Below are positions 12,262-23,519 of a DNA stretch of 64,000 bases, piece by piece (positions within the stretch are counted from its first letter, which is position 1; every line of letters begins with the position of its first letter). Position numbers and translations under genes: made by a program. The notes below the pieces were generated by a model. That model made no database searches, was not told where the DNA came from, and saw only the letters and a program-made list of their open reading frames with translations. This stretch comes from Tanypteryx hageni (Eukaryota; Arthropoda; Insecta; Odonata; Petaluridae). The stretch is taken from contig CM054115.1 in the NCBI GenBank assembly GCA_028673005.1, forward strand, positions 59,956,907 through 60,020,906, given 5' to 3'.

Positions 12262-15200
12262 GTACGTTACGTTCGTCAACCTTGGAAGAAATCTATGGTG
12301 TTTACCGTTTTAGTGGGAAACTATTTTCAATTATTTTCTCAAAGGAGAGGTTCCTTTTATTTTGAAAGAGAGAGAGAGAAAAAGAGAGCACAATGCATGG
12401 GCTATATATTTTTTCACGAATCCAACGCCACCTTATTAATCAATAACGAAATAAGTTGACATTTATCAATACAATACAAGCATTTTATAATTTTCCCCAA
12501 TGCACAATTTGGATGCATACCCCCCTTGCAACTTCTGTTCATGCAAAACCTGTTTAAAGTTAAAGATTGATGAAGTTTGGTAACTAGGAAAAAGCACTTT
12601 TTGTTTATATCGCACTTGTTTGATACATATATTTATGCATTTGCATACATGGCTCGTAATTGAATTGCCCGAAGCATTAAAATCCCCCCTTTGGAATTAA
12701 ATTATATCCTGTATCACGACTATATTTGATATGCGCGGAGAACTGCACTCGGATGAGATGGAGATGATAAAAATTGAAAATAGTAAAACGATAGTTGAAT
12801 GTTTTAGCCGTAAACTTTAGTGTCGTCTCTGCATGTATGAGTAATTATAAAATTTCACTGAACGCAACATTTTCTAGATTTTGCATGGAGATTTGCACCT
12901 TAGTATTACTTTTTAATTTGGCACATTATTTTCCTCAATAAGAACTGTTATACTTCCATGATTTTTTTCAGAACAAAATATTTTTTCAGTTCATTATCGT
13001 GATTTTATTCTTCACGGTCGCTGGTATTGCGGAATGTTTGGAAGATAAGGAGTTTTCGTATGTTGTTAGGATTTTGAAAATATATTCTATTTCGGAATCT
13101 TTGATATTTCATGTACTAATAATTCCTCCTTGGTGTCCTGTCATTCGCATAATATAAAAATTCTTAACGGAAAGATTAGACTAAGTTCAATTATAGTTCG
13201 TGATGTAGTTCCTCTCATTTATAAAGTAATCTACCGAAACATTTTTAAGAAATATTTTTTTCGAAATAAAATCATATATAGTTGTAATCAGAAAAAGCGC
13301 CTATCTCAGCGTCTTTCAAATTCGATAGTAACCACTTTATTGTTTACAAATACTGTTTCATAATCAAAGTGTGAATACAAGTAAACTTTGCAACAAAAAT
13401 CAAAAACGATCTCAGCGAAATTTCCATTACACGCCTTAAAACCGTCCAGTTCTCGCTTGGATGCACGCATATATTTTTGCCGTTTTAACATTTTTCCTCC
13501 CGTCTCTCGGTCTTATTTCATTCGTAACGTCTTCAGATTCTTCCCTCTCCGAGTTATTTTTCATTTCTACTTTTCACGGCGCTTCGTATGTCCTCGTCTC
13601 GTGACATCCAATTAAAAACCTCCGCATGAGATGAAAACCTCGCCGGACGTTTTTCTTTCATTTTTTTAACGGATATGCTCGCTATCAGCGAGCTCGCAGT
13701 CTCCTCCTCCTTCTTCTTTTACGGAAAAAAGAGGCATCTCGGTTATATATAATCATTCCCGATTCTCGTTCGGAACAACGTCTTATCTGCATACCACGCA
13801 TCTTCTTATTTCTTCTTCGGATATGAAATCGCTGTTTAAATGGATTTGAATGATACGAATTCGTTTTCTTGGTATTGAATATACATATTTTTTTAAAGTT
13901 GGACTTGCACTTTCGGTTAATTTTTAGGCGCGTTTCGCTTCCACCATGAGCGCCTGTTACCTAAGCCAAACAGGGGTACCACTTTACTGGTGACAAAAAA
14001 TGAACTTTCCGTCACATCTCGTAAAGTATTGGTCATTTTAAAATAGATTTCAAATACAACTTGTAGAACTAACAATGTAGAGTATTTCTTTTGCTATACA
14101 TTTTAATTGTAGGAGTAGCCGTTATCAAGAAAATCCAACAAGAGAGTCGTAATTTGCTTTGAACTTAGAAAAATTCATGCATAGCTACCTAATTGTTATC
14201 AACGTAAACAATCACATAGGTTATTGAAGTAAATGAGATCTGCTATAATTACAAAAACATATATTCCTTACGCGTGCATGAAAAATTTTGTAAGCGGAAG
14301 GAAATGGTTTATCTACGACAAAGAAAAGAACGTAGGTAAATGTAAATATTACAACTATTGATCTCAAAAGAGGTATGATTTAAATAATTTTAGATTGTTT
14401 TGTTGATTAAAACTGATTAGAAAAAATCTGATGTGGCCATCACATGCACATGACTTTCTCCATACCTGTAATATTTCTAAAAATTCCAAATAGATTAAAT
14501 GATAATAAATATTTTAAGGATCTGCAAGAAAAATTTAGACTTTACAGAGAACAGAAATAAATTCAAACCGTAGCCTTCTGATATTGGATATAACCAGGAG
14601 GCTCCAACAATTAAGAAAATAAAAAGGAGTGTTGCTAACATAAGACGTAACTAAGCGTAAAGTGGTTGCAATAATCGCCGGTAGGTGGTGTGGTTGTGGC
14701 AGCTAAAATTAATTTTTTAAATATCTATTTAACATTGTCTTATATGAGAAAATGTTTCGAACAACCGTTGTGGAAAACTTAATTTCCTACAACTTTTATT
14801 CCTATACTTTTTTACATTCATTAAAGCAAATATAAATGAGGATGTGACAAGAACAAACACCCACTTCCGGTTGACCGATTTTTACCAAAAGGTAAAGTTC
14901 TTTTGCCTTTCAGAAAAAGTCAAATATAAAATTTTGCATTTACTTGATTAATAATTTTTGAGTTAGAGCACGAACAAAATCTCGGTCCCACACAGACATC
15001 ATCGATAAAATAATCAGAGCGTGTTCAAGGGCCCATAAAACATTTATTTCCGTCGAAATCTCGAATTCGATTTTATTCATCAAAATACTTTCACTATACT
15101 TCGTATATGGAGAAGGTAATAAATAGGTAAAAATTGAATATTTTACCGGAATCGTTTTAATATATTTTTTGCAGTATTTAGTCATAAAAAATTCGTAATA

Positions 15201-16347
15201 TTTTTATTACTGCACCAACTCAGGGGAGCGAGAAATTTTTAGTAAACAGAGAGATATAATCGGGTCATGGTGTCTTCCTGCTTTATTATGTGCCTCCGTT
15301 CAATTTATATCGTTTAGTTTTAAATACTCCATCACACTAAACGCGCTTATTTGTGGCACATTGCACAATTTCCTAACTTGTTTAATTACTCGGTTCGTTC
15401 TAAGTAAAAATTAACCACTTTACGAACTTCAGAAACAAAGAATTTCCTAATAAAACTAAGGAGGAAAACAATGCAACCGTATAATTTATTTTCCTTGTTC
15501 GTTAAAGCGCATTAGTTGCCACTGCTATCAATTTTTCTTAGTAGCCATCAATGAAATATTTCATATCTTCGAAATTTTGCATATATTCTTAATTTCAAAC
15601 ATTAATTTATCTTACATTCCTTAGTTTGTATTTATGTATGGAAGTGTTTTCAGACGTTGCCGGAGATTTTGAGGACTTATTTATTCTTGACTTCAAATTA
15701 CTCTAAAAGCAAATAGACGACTATTGTTCCTGCTGCACTAGATTTATCTATTAAATTTCTAAAAGGAGGAGATATTTTGTCGTGTCATCAATGAGTTCGA
15801 TCAACTTTGCATGCTTGCTCACACACTGCCTGCTGTAAATTATTCACTCTTAAGTAAAAAAGTATTTTTTTCGTTTTTTGCATGAAATCGCATCCTATAA
15901 ATTAAGAAAGTAAGTTAACAATATTGGTATACTTTATATGTACTTATACATTTAGGGTAAAATCTGTAGAAATATTAACTATTGAATCTTGAAGTATATA
16001 TTTACATATCTTACATTACTTACTTGAAAAGTATGGATTTTTGGAAGATAATTTTACTAAATAGAACTATTTGGACCGGTAGTAAATATACCTTTTTCTT
16101 TTTTTATCCCTTTGTTAATTTTAAAATAAAATCTATGATACGGATTTCCATCAGTATATCCTTACGCCTTCATTTCTCAAACAACCTTTTCTGTTTTTTT
16201 TTGACACTCCATACAAGTGAGGCGAAGAATCAGCTCAGATTTACTCTTACTTTAATCAATGTACGCTATACGGGCATGTTCTCTTTTTTATCTGTCTTTC
16301 AAAGAGATATTATTTAAGCTAATTCCCTATCTTTTTCTCATTTACAG
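12262..16347 (+). other. intron 1 of the type II membrane-protein gene
   Basis: It is bounded by GTACGT at 12262 and 'tctttttctcatttacag' ending at 16347, giving about 4.09 kb. The interior is AT-rich and contains dispersed repeat A copy 2 (14421-15120). An acceptor-like site at 15650 ('agtgttttcag') is followed by a phase-1-open stretch (VAGDFEDLFILDFKLL, then stop) with no donor. I do not call it an exon. No other RNA or protein feature is seen. Confidence 0.6.
14421..15120. repeat. dispersed repeat family A, copy 2, inside intron 1
   Basis: This is a direct-orientation counterpart of 983-1690. It shares the 'gccttctgatattggatat' segment, 'aggagtgttgctaa', 'tcgccggtaggtggtgtgg', 'gaccgatttttaccaaaa' and the 'gtcgaaatctcga' 3' region. 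Relative to copy 1 there are small indels and many substitutions, including an extra ~15 bp near 14445, consistent with two old independent insertions. A short related fragment ('gctccaactaataagga...gagcgttgctagga') occurs at about 23585-23635. Confidence 0.75.
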
Positions 16348-16383
16348 ATATGACATACAAGCCTAGGTCAGCCATCATGGAAG
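16348..16383 (+). CDS. 36-nt in-frame microexon (exon 2) of the type II membrane-protein gene
   Basis: It is flanked by a strong acceptor with a polypyrimidine run ('ctttttctcatttacag') and a near-consensus donor (GAAG|GTAAGTG). Of the three reading phases, two contain stops (TGA or TAG). Only phase 1 is open, and phase 1 is what the exon 1 donor at 12261 supplies. The spliced product reads ...LLYFN-YMTYKPRSAIME-G, a short basic stalk directly outside the membrane. The exon is 12 codons with phase 1-1, so it could be skipped without a frameshift, as is typical of regulated microexons. The family is not recognised. A chance match of phase alone would be one in three, but the combination with both splice sites is persuasive. 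Confidence 0.65.
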
Positions 16384-18089
16384 GTAAGTGATTAAATTAA
16401 ATGTTTTTCAAATATATTTTATAATACGTATATTATCATCGAACACCAAAAAGTTGTTTTCGCCTTTATTCTATGTATTGACTTACGGAATATTTCAGAT
16501 GTTAGTATACTAACGTTTTGATCAACTTTGTTTTTTTTTTTTTAATTTAAAATTTCCACTATTTAACGAAATCCTTCTTTGAGTATATATCTGGAATTTT
16601 TTTAAAACAATTATCTAGTATTAAAGTCGTTCCACTGATCATTATTCATATCTTTTTTACTTACGGTGTTGTAACGAAATATCAGTTAGGCCGATGATTA
16701 TGTTTTACATAAATACAGCTAGAAAACTGTGTTAATCCATCTCTATACTGATGAAACAGCGAAAAGCAACTTTATTGAATGAAAGATTTTAAGCCGACTA
16801 AGTAAGAGGAATTAACCTTAGATTTTTAATCCAACTTTGATAATTATGTTTTTTTTCGCTTGAAAAGCTCCGACGCTAGCGAGTTTGTTGAAATATCTTC
16901 ATAAAACACCGCCAAGAAAATTTAAAAGTTTAAATTACGTTACCAACGTTTCCCTTGGCTTTAATCTCGTGTAACACAGTTTGAGATGTTTTCGCTCCAG
17001 TAATTCCTAAACGGATCTGATGTCTATTTTTAGGTGAGCATGCAGATAGGTTCGAATTGGAAAATAAAAGATAAAGGCATAGCATGTCGTGTGAGCAAGA
17101 AAAGAGATTTCTGTGCGCGTGTAAAGGCTTTTCAACCTAGCAAGATAAAAACTAGAAAATTTCTTCCTCAATCTAAAACATGTTCAAGGACTTCTTAAAA
17201 ACATGAATCAAATATACCTTCTCAGGAGAATGATTAAAGGCGATCCAGTAAAATATAAATAAATTCGAGTACACTAAAAAGAGCAACTTTTTCATCATCT
17301 TACTGAAATGCTTTTAGATGATCATCTCACCGTACGGCGGGTATAAAACTTCTAACGCCATTCATTATTTTTTTCAAATGATATTAGTGTGTAGTGACAG
17401 ACAACTGATAACCTCCAGCAGTACAAATGCATTAATAATATCTGTTAAGAATGTATAAAATATAACATATATAATGATGTGATACTCTAAAATATTATAT
17501 AATTTTTTATATAGATATTCATCCGTATATACATATATATTAATAGACCTATACAAGAAAGAAAACATATTTTTTAAAGTTAAAATAAAAATAATTTAAA
17601 TGATGGTGCAGCAGTTAGTGAAGTTTTTGCATGTTAAAATAATTATCTTAATACCAAATCTGTCAGGTGTCAGTTTTTATACCAATCAAACTGAAACGCC
17701 TCGGATTTTGCTTGATTCACTTAATCTTTAGGAATATTTGTCTAAAGACGTGTAAATATCAACGCGTCTTTAAACAAAATAGGAAGAAAGCGTGATTTTC
17801 TTTAACTCGATCAAAGTAAAAACATTTTTGGCACGAAATGTGTATTTAAACGTGTTTAATTGATAACAGCGCATCGCAACATCGGGTGAGATAAAGATGG
17901 GACAAAAATGCACGCGGGGTGTAATTGGAAGTGATATTTGCATTAGCACCGCGAGGTCATCGGAGGGGTGGGGTGGTATCTTCCTCTGAGGAAACGCACA
18001 CAAGGTCTCAACCGGGATCTCTCATTCTACTCAGCGACGAGGCCAGCGCACCAGTAATTCCCCCTGGCGTGTATACGCGTCATTAATTA
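16384..18089. other. presumed start of intron 2, no further exon found
   Basis: AT-rich DNA. An acceptor-like 'ggaatatttcag' at about 16498 leads into a stop-containing stretch. No donor/acceptor pair with an open phase-1 frame was found. Locally CpG-rich DNA begins near 17930. Confidence 0.4.
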
Positions 18090-18510
18090 TCTCTGCAGAG
18101 GCCGAGGGGGAGGTAAGGGGATGCCTGAGAGCGGGGATGGGGGAATAGAGGAGGCTGGGTAAGCGAGGGAGAAAGAGCAACAACACCGCTAGAGAGAGAG
18201 GGATGGCCACTTGACCGGTCGCGTCTTCGCCTCAGCGGTTTGAGGCCGAAGAAAAGGGCGAGCAGCGAGAGGGATGAATCGAGGAAAGGAGATGGGTTAG
18301 ATTTAGTGGAAAGGATCCGGGGAAGAGAAGGGAAGGGAGGAGAGTGAGCAGAGAATTAGTGCAAACGGAAGAGATGGAGATGACGGCGAAGGAAGCGGGT
18401 GTGAGAATAGGAGATGCGGGGTGGAAGCGAAGGAAATCTTTTCAAAAGCGGAGAACAACGATAGAACTAGCTCACATAGCTGAAGTATGTTTTGAGGGAG
18501 GGCTATCAAA
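18090..18510. repeat. polypurine tract
   Basis: GA-rich + strand from about 18090 to 18450. Open frames of 65-68 codons on both strands follow from the composition and lack splice or start context. Confidence 0.55.
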
Positions 18511-18754
18511 GCAGGAAACGGTGTTGTTTAGAAGTTTCTAAACAATTTTTTTCCCTAACACTCAAAAAAAATTTTACAGCTCCATACATCACCTCCCTCA
18601 AAGACATATTGTAGAAATTTATCGAGTACCTTTTTATTGTGGTGAAAAAGTCGTGACCGTATAAAAAATGAACAAAACTAATTATAAAATTAAAACAAGA
18701 AGTAAAATAAATTTATTTTTGCAAACTACCAAAAAGCTGTTTTGAAACTTCTTG

Positions 18755-18816
18755 CGTACCACAAAAATTTCAACTTACCGCTAGTGGCACGTGTACTGCA
18801 GTCTGGGAACCGCTGG
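18755..18816. mobile_element. hAT-like terminus remnant
   Basis: Read on the minus strand, it begins 'cagcggttcccagactg' and continues 'gtacacgtgccactagcgg'. That resembles the CAG(T/C)GGTTCYCAA ends of hAT-type transposons and their MITEs. A related start on the + strand is at 38557. A partner inverted repeat is not clear, so the boundaries on the low-coordinate side are unknown. Confidence 0.35.
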
Positions 18817-19194
18817 TTTTGAACAAAGAGGCCGTCCGTAAGATGAGCGTAGGCTTATGGAGGAATGACACAGAATCGGAGATGAAACGAGATGCAAATA
18901 TGGAAACAAGTTGCTGTTAAATGGGAGAATAAATTAAGAGAGTTGCGAAAGAAAAAGCCAACATATTTTGAGGTAAAAACTTATTTAGTTTAGGAAAGGT
19001 GAAAGGAAATTTGTTTGACTTGTTTAAAAGAAATTAATGATATAGAGTATGAAAAACAAGAATAGTTGGAATGAAGAGAACTGAGAAGAGAAAGAAATTA
19101 CATGTCAGGAAAAAGAGGTAACGGTAGAATGTCATGCTGTGCAAAGGAAGTACTTCGAAAGAAATTGCTATTGAGAGAGTGTGATTAATAGCAT

Positions 19195-19500
19195 CGCAAA
19201 GTTTACGGCGAAGTGAGAAAGAACAAGGAGGAAGATAAAGTAAGACGAAGGAAGAGGTTTGAGAGGAAACGAAGACGGCGGATAAGATTTATGTAGGGGA
19301 AGATAAAGTCAAAGGAACAGATGTGGAACGAAGGAGAAGACCGGCGATAGCACGTGGAATAGAGTGCAAGGAGAGAGAAAGAATGGAGCAAGATGGGCCA
19401 AATGGGCTGCTAAGGAAAAAGGAGAATACGATCGCAAAGGGAAGGTAGAATTGGACCAGGTAGAGAAAGAACCAAAACGGTATTAGTATTGAGATTAAAA
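19195..19500. repeat. polypurine tract
   Basis: GA-rich + strand of about 300 bp, with a second short patch at 19785-19920. Open frames on the minus strand are Phe/Ser/Leu-rich artefacts. Confidence 0.55.
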
Positions 19501-21598
19501 ACGACATAAACGTGAAATTTGTATCCTAGTATATACTAAAATATCTGTCATTTGTGAAAAAAATGATAGAAAGCAGCATAATTAGGTAGTTATATTTACG
19601 ACTCTGCCGGTGCATTACTAAATTATCGAGATTTAAAAATCGCACAGTAATGCTGAAAAATCAAATTAGATTCGCTTTTAAGCTAGAAATTCCATTCTAA
19701 TCTTTGCGTATCTCGTGCTTATTTGCGCGTGCGCATCAGTATGTCTATAGACACACAAAGTGAGGTTAACAAAATGTTTTTTTTTAACGAGAGGGAAGGA
19801 AAAATATAAAGCGTGAATGCGAGCCTGTACGGAAAGAAAACGTAGGGTGGAGGACGAAGGTGGACGAGGAAAGGGAAGAATTAGTAGAATGGCGGAGGAA
19901 GAGAGTTAGTAGATTGGCCGACGGAAGTAATGGGGTCTGTCCGGTAAAGGGCACGCGCTCTTGGGCACCTGGCCGCCAGCCCTCGCTCCCTCGTTCCCCC
20001 ATTTCTCTCTCTACGTTATCCTTTTCTACCTTCTCCGCAGAATATGGCCGACCCCGACCTCTCCGGCAGTCTGTTTGAGTTACTCAATGGACGCCTTTAT
20101 TAGTTTCCAAAGTGGAAAGTTGGAATACGACTGTTTGTACGGACTCGTCCGTCTGTATCTCTCTCTGTCTTTCAGCCCAGTCATGCGTCGCATACTGACG
20201 AGGCTGCGCCGTTTAATTGCTAGAGATCACGAGTTTTGCAACGTATTTTTATGATAAGAGAGTTAACTAGATCAACTGTTTGAATCAAGCAGTAATGTGA
20301 ATCCAGCAGTTCGTTCTTGAACGTTTTTTTAATCGTGATGAAATCGGAAAAATAACATTTTGAAAAGTTTAAACGTTTGATCAAAGTGCTTTCCGTCGAT
20401 AAAAATACCAATGCGATTCGGTTTTAATCTAGAATTCTGTTAAAGGAATGAAAGACTTCTTCCTATATTTTTAGTAAAATTTAGGTCACAAATCTATGAA
20501 GTCGAGTGAAATTTGGAGGGAATATGCCACTCAAGAATTTGATTCCGAAATTAATATCACTCACTCTAAATAGAGAAATAAATTTGCTTTGTGAGCTTTT
20601 TTGGAACATCTCTTGCTAGAAAGTTTGATAAAAACACCTATTAATCGTCTAAAAGCCTTAAGTTTAAATGAAATGCAGACAACTAACGGAGGGACAGGCT
20701 TGTTGGCCAAAATAAATCCACATTACGATCTGTATGGTTTCCTCAGATATTCATTGCTTTATTTATTTTATTTATCTTTTATACATTTTTGATTAAATAT
20801 TTATTTTATTAAAAGACGTGGGATGATCATGGAATTGGGTTAACTGTTAATTTAATACTCTCGATCCTACGCATTTCTGCCAATGTTATACAGACTCACG
20901 TGATGAAAGCTGAAATATAAAAAATCGAATATTACATGTGTGAGAGGTGGTATGTAGACGTAAAAATGGCTTTAAAAAAACCTTCCTCCCCGGGGATTTT
21001 ATAATAGCACAGAACTAGTCATACATTGTTCTCAAGAGTTAATTTCAGGAGAGGCTTGTTGGAAGGCGACGTGGGAAAGCACTTTTCTGCTCTATACGGA
21101 GACGAAATGAAGACGGCGCCCTCTCGCAACGGTACTCCAGGAGATTATCAGGCTGGGAGAAAAAATGAGTAACGGAGAGAAGAGGGAGATAGCGATGGGT
21201 GTAAAGTTGTTGTTCAGCCCATGCAACGTGACGGAGTGTTGGCCGTTGCTGGAGCCTCGAGTACGATAAACCACGGAGCTAGGGAAAGTAGATAAGGTCA
21301 CGAAGTCGGGGGTTTTGAAGAACGCGAGAGACAGAGGAGGAATTTAATCCCGCGTTGTGGTGAAGGAGATGATTAAAGAGGCGAAAAATCAAAGGAAAAT
21401 ACTTTAATTATAGAACTCTTTACAATATATGGACAGATGACGCAGTATTTATACTTATTTGCGCAAATTTTCATAGTGGAGATCATCATCATAGGATTGT
21501 CAGTTTCTCTGCATGATCTTAAAGTTTATCAGAACTGAGATTGATAAAAATACCGCCTTATTTAAAAAAAGCAATTTGATAATTTTTTCTTGTGAACA

Positions 21599-21600
<2 letters not shown>

Positions 21601-21656
<56 letters not shown>
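21601..21656. repeat. (AT)28 microsatellite
   Basis: Uninterrupted AT dinucleotide repeat of 56 bp, self-complementary, lying 55 bp before a Tigger-like MITE. Confidence 0.97.
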
Positions 21657-21658
<2 letters not shown>

Positions 21659-21711
21659 TGTATGTATAAATATTAGTTATAATTTCTAATAAGGTAAAGT
21701 AACTGTAAATA

Positions 21712-21876
21712 CAGTATGTCCTCGTTATACGTGAACTCGATTTACACGAGCAGAATTTGTTTTAACGCAGTTTTTTACATGAAATTTTGTATGGGAAAAT
21801 AGGATTCGATTTACGCGATTTCGATATAAAAATGGTATTTGGGAGCGCATCTATCACGTAAATTGAGGACTACCTG
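21712..21876. mobile_element. Tigger/pogo-like MITE (Tc1/mariner superfamily)
   Basis: About 165 bp with terminal inverted repeats. The left end starts CAGTATGTCCTCGTTATACG and the right end, reverse-complemented, starts CAGGTAGTCCTCAATTTACG. It is flanked on both sides by TA (21710-21711 and 21877-21878), the expected target duplication of this superfamily. Interior phrases such as 'gatttacgcgatttcg' echo the 'extended-end' style of Tigger-type MITEs (family knowledge). There is no coding capacity. Confidence 0.75.
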
Positions 21877-22839
21877 TAATTGATTCGCTGCCATAAATGT
21901 TTCTTTGTTCTTTAAAAAGGAAGATATTTTCTTTCGGTTTTTTTGTGGTTAATTTGTTTTTATTTATTGTGTAGAAAAGCATTTCCAACAAATATTATAG
22001 AACTTTTTCTAAAATGAGGAATATTTATAAGCAAGCCATTTAATTAATTGCTTTTGCTATTAGCACAAAAATATATCCTCCGGAGAAGATGTATACAAAC
22101 AAGTCGATTAAGTTAAATAAACGACTTTTATATTTCTAAGTTAAATATATCACATTATTTTTTCAATTTAGATAAATACCTAAAAAGATTCTTTATTCCT
22201 TATATTTATTAATTTTTATAGAGATATGACGGTATTGATAAATATTGTCGCAAACAATTCTATCGCTTTACTGTCAAAACATTAGCGAACCTCCCAAGAG
22301 AATATCGGCAATCGTAACTTGGCTATCTAGAAAAGCTTAGACTAAAGATGACGTCAAGTTTGCGTCCAGAGAAAGCATATGTTGAAAATAACGTAACATA
22401 ACGACTTTGGATGGCGTGGCGAAAGCCTAAGCAAATTGAAGAAATTTTAGTCGTTAGAATTAGGTGGTTGAAGAAAATTATCCCATGCATTTTAGAACTT
22501 ATTTCATTGGGCGAAATCGTACTTATTAACTGCATCTTACTCTGTAATTTTCCACTAAATCAAGTACCGAGAAGCACCCTCAAAAGAATATCGAGATTAT
22601 CATCTAAGCCAATGAATATTGTCTTTTATTTATCGCCTCTCTATTCTTTACAATACGTTACTGAAGAGGTCTCCCGATTCCGATCAATTTATTTTGACAT
22701 CGTTCCCCTTCATTTCCAATTTTATCATAATGCCTATTCAATTTCTCCTCCGCTTCTCCTTCCGTTTCTTCCCTTCCCCTCTTTTAAGTCCTTCATCCAC
22801 CTCCATCGACCCTCTCTGTTTTTATCACCCATAGTTTAT

Positions 22840-22980
22840 CATTTTGGTTGTGTGGTTCCTTTATCTGTTATTAAATTTTTGTCTTTGTTTTTTATTTTTT
22901 CTTATATTATTTGTTGTGTCCATTGTAATAGGTCTTGTGCTGTTTTTGGACTTTATTAAATAAATAAATAAATAATAAAT
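22840..22980 (+). mobile_element. LINE-like 3' end with (TAAA)n tail
   Basis: The sequence ends 'ggactttattaaataaataaa' (shown in part) in an AAAT-repeat tail at 22955-22980, preceded by T-rich DNA. Short tetranucleotide tails like this are common 3' ends of jockey/CR1-type non-LTR retrotransposons in insects. No reverse transcriptase frame is visible upstream, so this would be a 5'-truncated copy. Confidence 0.4.
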
Positions 22981-23192
22981 TTATCTAGGGCTTAAAGTAA
23001 AGTTAGCTTACATGTATTTAACCTTTGGATTTGAGAAAGTTTTTGTGTACAGTAGTTCATTTTATAGCGCTTTTGCGTATCCAGTCACGACCACATTCAT
23101 ATTTGAAGATCATTAAACGAGCCTTTGCCAGTGTTCTAGTCAAATTAAGAGTAAAGTCAAAGAGAAGCCAGAACAGTTTGTCAATTTTTTAA

Positions 23193-23300
23193 CGACCTCC
23201 TGATCCCTCTTGTATACGCGCAATGGGTATCTAAGAGATTGGCAATGAATAGATTGTCAGTTTCAAAAGTTAAGGTAGAAAAGTAATTTCCTATAATAGT
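23193..23300. repeat. dispersed repeat family B, copy 1
   Basis: It shares 'tgatccctcttgtatacgcg', 'gcaatgggtat', 'gcaatgaat' and 'gtcagttt' with 28453-28562. It directly abuts the tRNA-like foldback at 23308 and may be the body of the same element. Confidence 0.6.
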
Positions 23301-23307
23301 ATATTTT

Positions 23308-23519
23308 TGGTAATAATTTTTGAAACGAGAAAAAAGTCTGCTATGGCCGGGAATCGAACCCGGGTCTTCCACTTGCCGGGCGGATGTTCTACCACTGAAA
23401 TATCGTAGCAGATCAATTTTCTCGTTTCTTAACGCAAATGTTTTCTTGGTGGAAGAACCGGGTTCAATTCAATTCCCGGCCATAGCAGACTTTTTTCTCG
23501 TTTTAAAAATTATTCCAAA
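23308..23519. mobile_element. foldback element containing a tRNA-like sequence
   Basis: A left arm (23308-23372) and a right arm (23449-23518) are inverted copies of each other. Both carry 'ccggccatagcaga' followed by 'tttttctcgttt' on one strand. Inside the left part, the tRNA-like unit is itself bracketed by a second inverted pair ('aacgagaaaa...tctgcta' at 23324-23343 and 'tagcaga...ttttctcgttt' at 23405-23427). The result is nested stems, with three copies of the arm sequence in about 200 bp. Either a SINE inserted or was duplicated head to head, or this is a TIR element that carries a tRNA-derived core. Confidence 0.65.
23339..23410 (-). tRNA. tRNA-like sequence (probably tRNA-derived SINE head, not a functional gene)
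   Basis: Read on the minus strand: acceptor 5' GCTACGA, D-arm TTTCAGTGGTAGAAC, anticodon stem TCCGC/GTGGA around loop CCGGCAA, T-arm CCGGGTTCGATTCCCGG, acceptor 3' CCATAGC. The B box GGTTCGATTCC is perfect. The D-arm and overall layout resemble tRNA-Gly. Against function, position 33 is C rather than the near-invariant U, the anticodon would be GGC, and the acceptor stem has two mismatches. It lacks a clear terminal oligo-T immediately downstream. Confidence 0.45.

Noticed and set aside
12148..12459. 103-codon + frame covering the exon 1 end and the start of intron 1
   Set aside because: It reads the transmembrane segment out of frame and runs into the intron past the donor.
15651..15705. 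Possible alternative last exon after 'agtgttttcag' in intron 1
   Set aside because: The phase fits and 17 codons precede a stop, but no polyadenylation signal at a usual distance was found and the acceptor tract is weak.
23339..23410. Functional tRNA gene
   Set aside because: U33 is replaced by C, the acceptor stem has mismatches, and the unit is embedded in multi-copy inverted arms. A SINE-like or foldback origin fits better.
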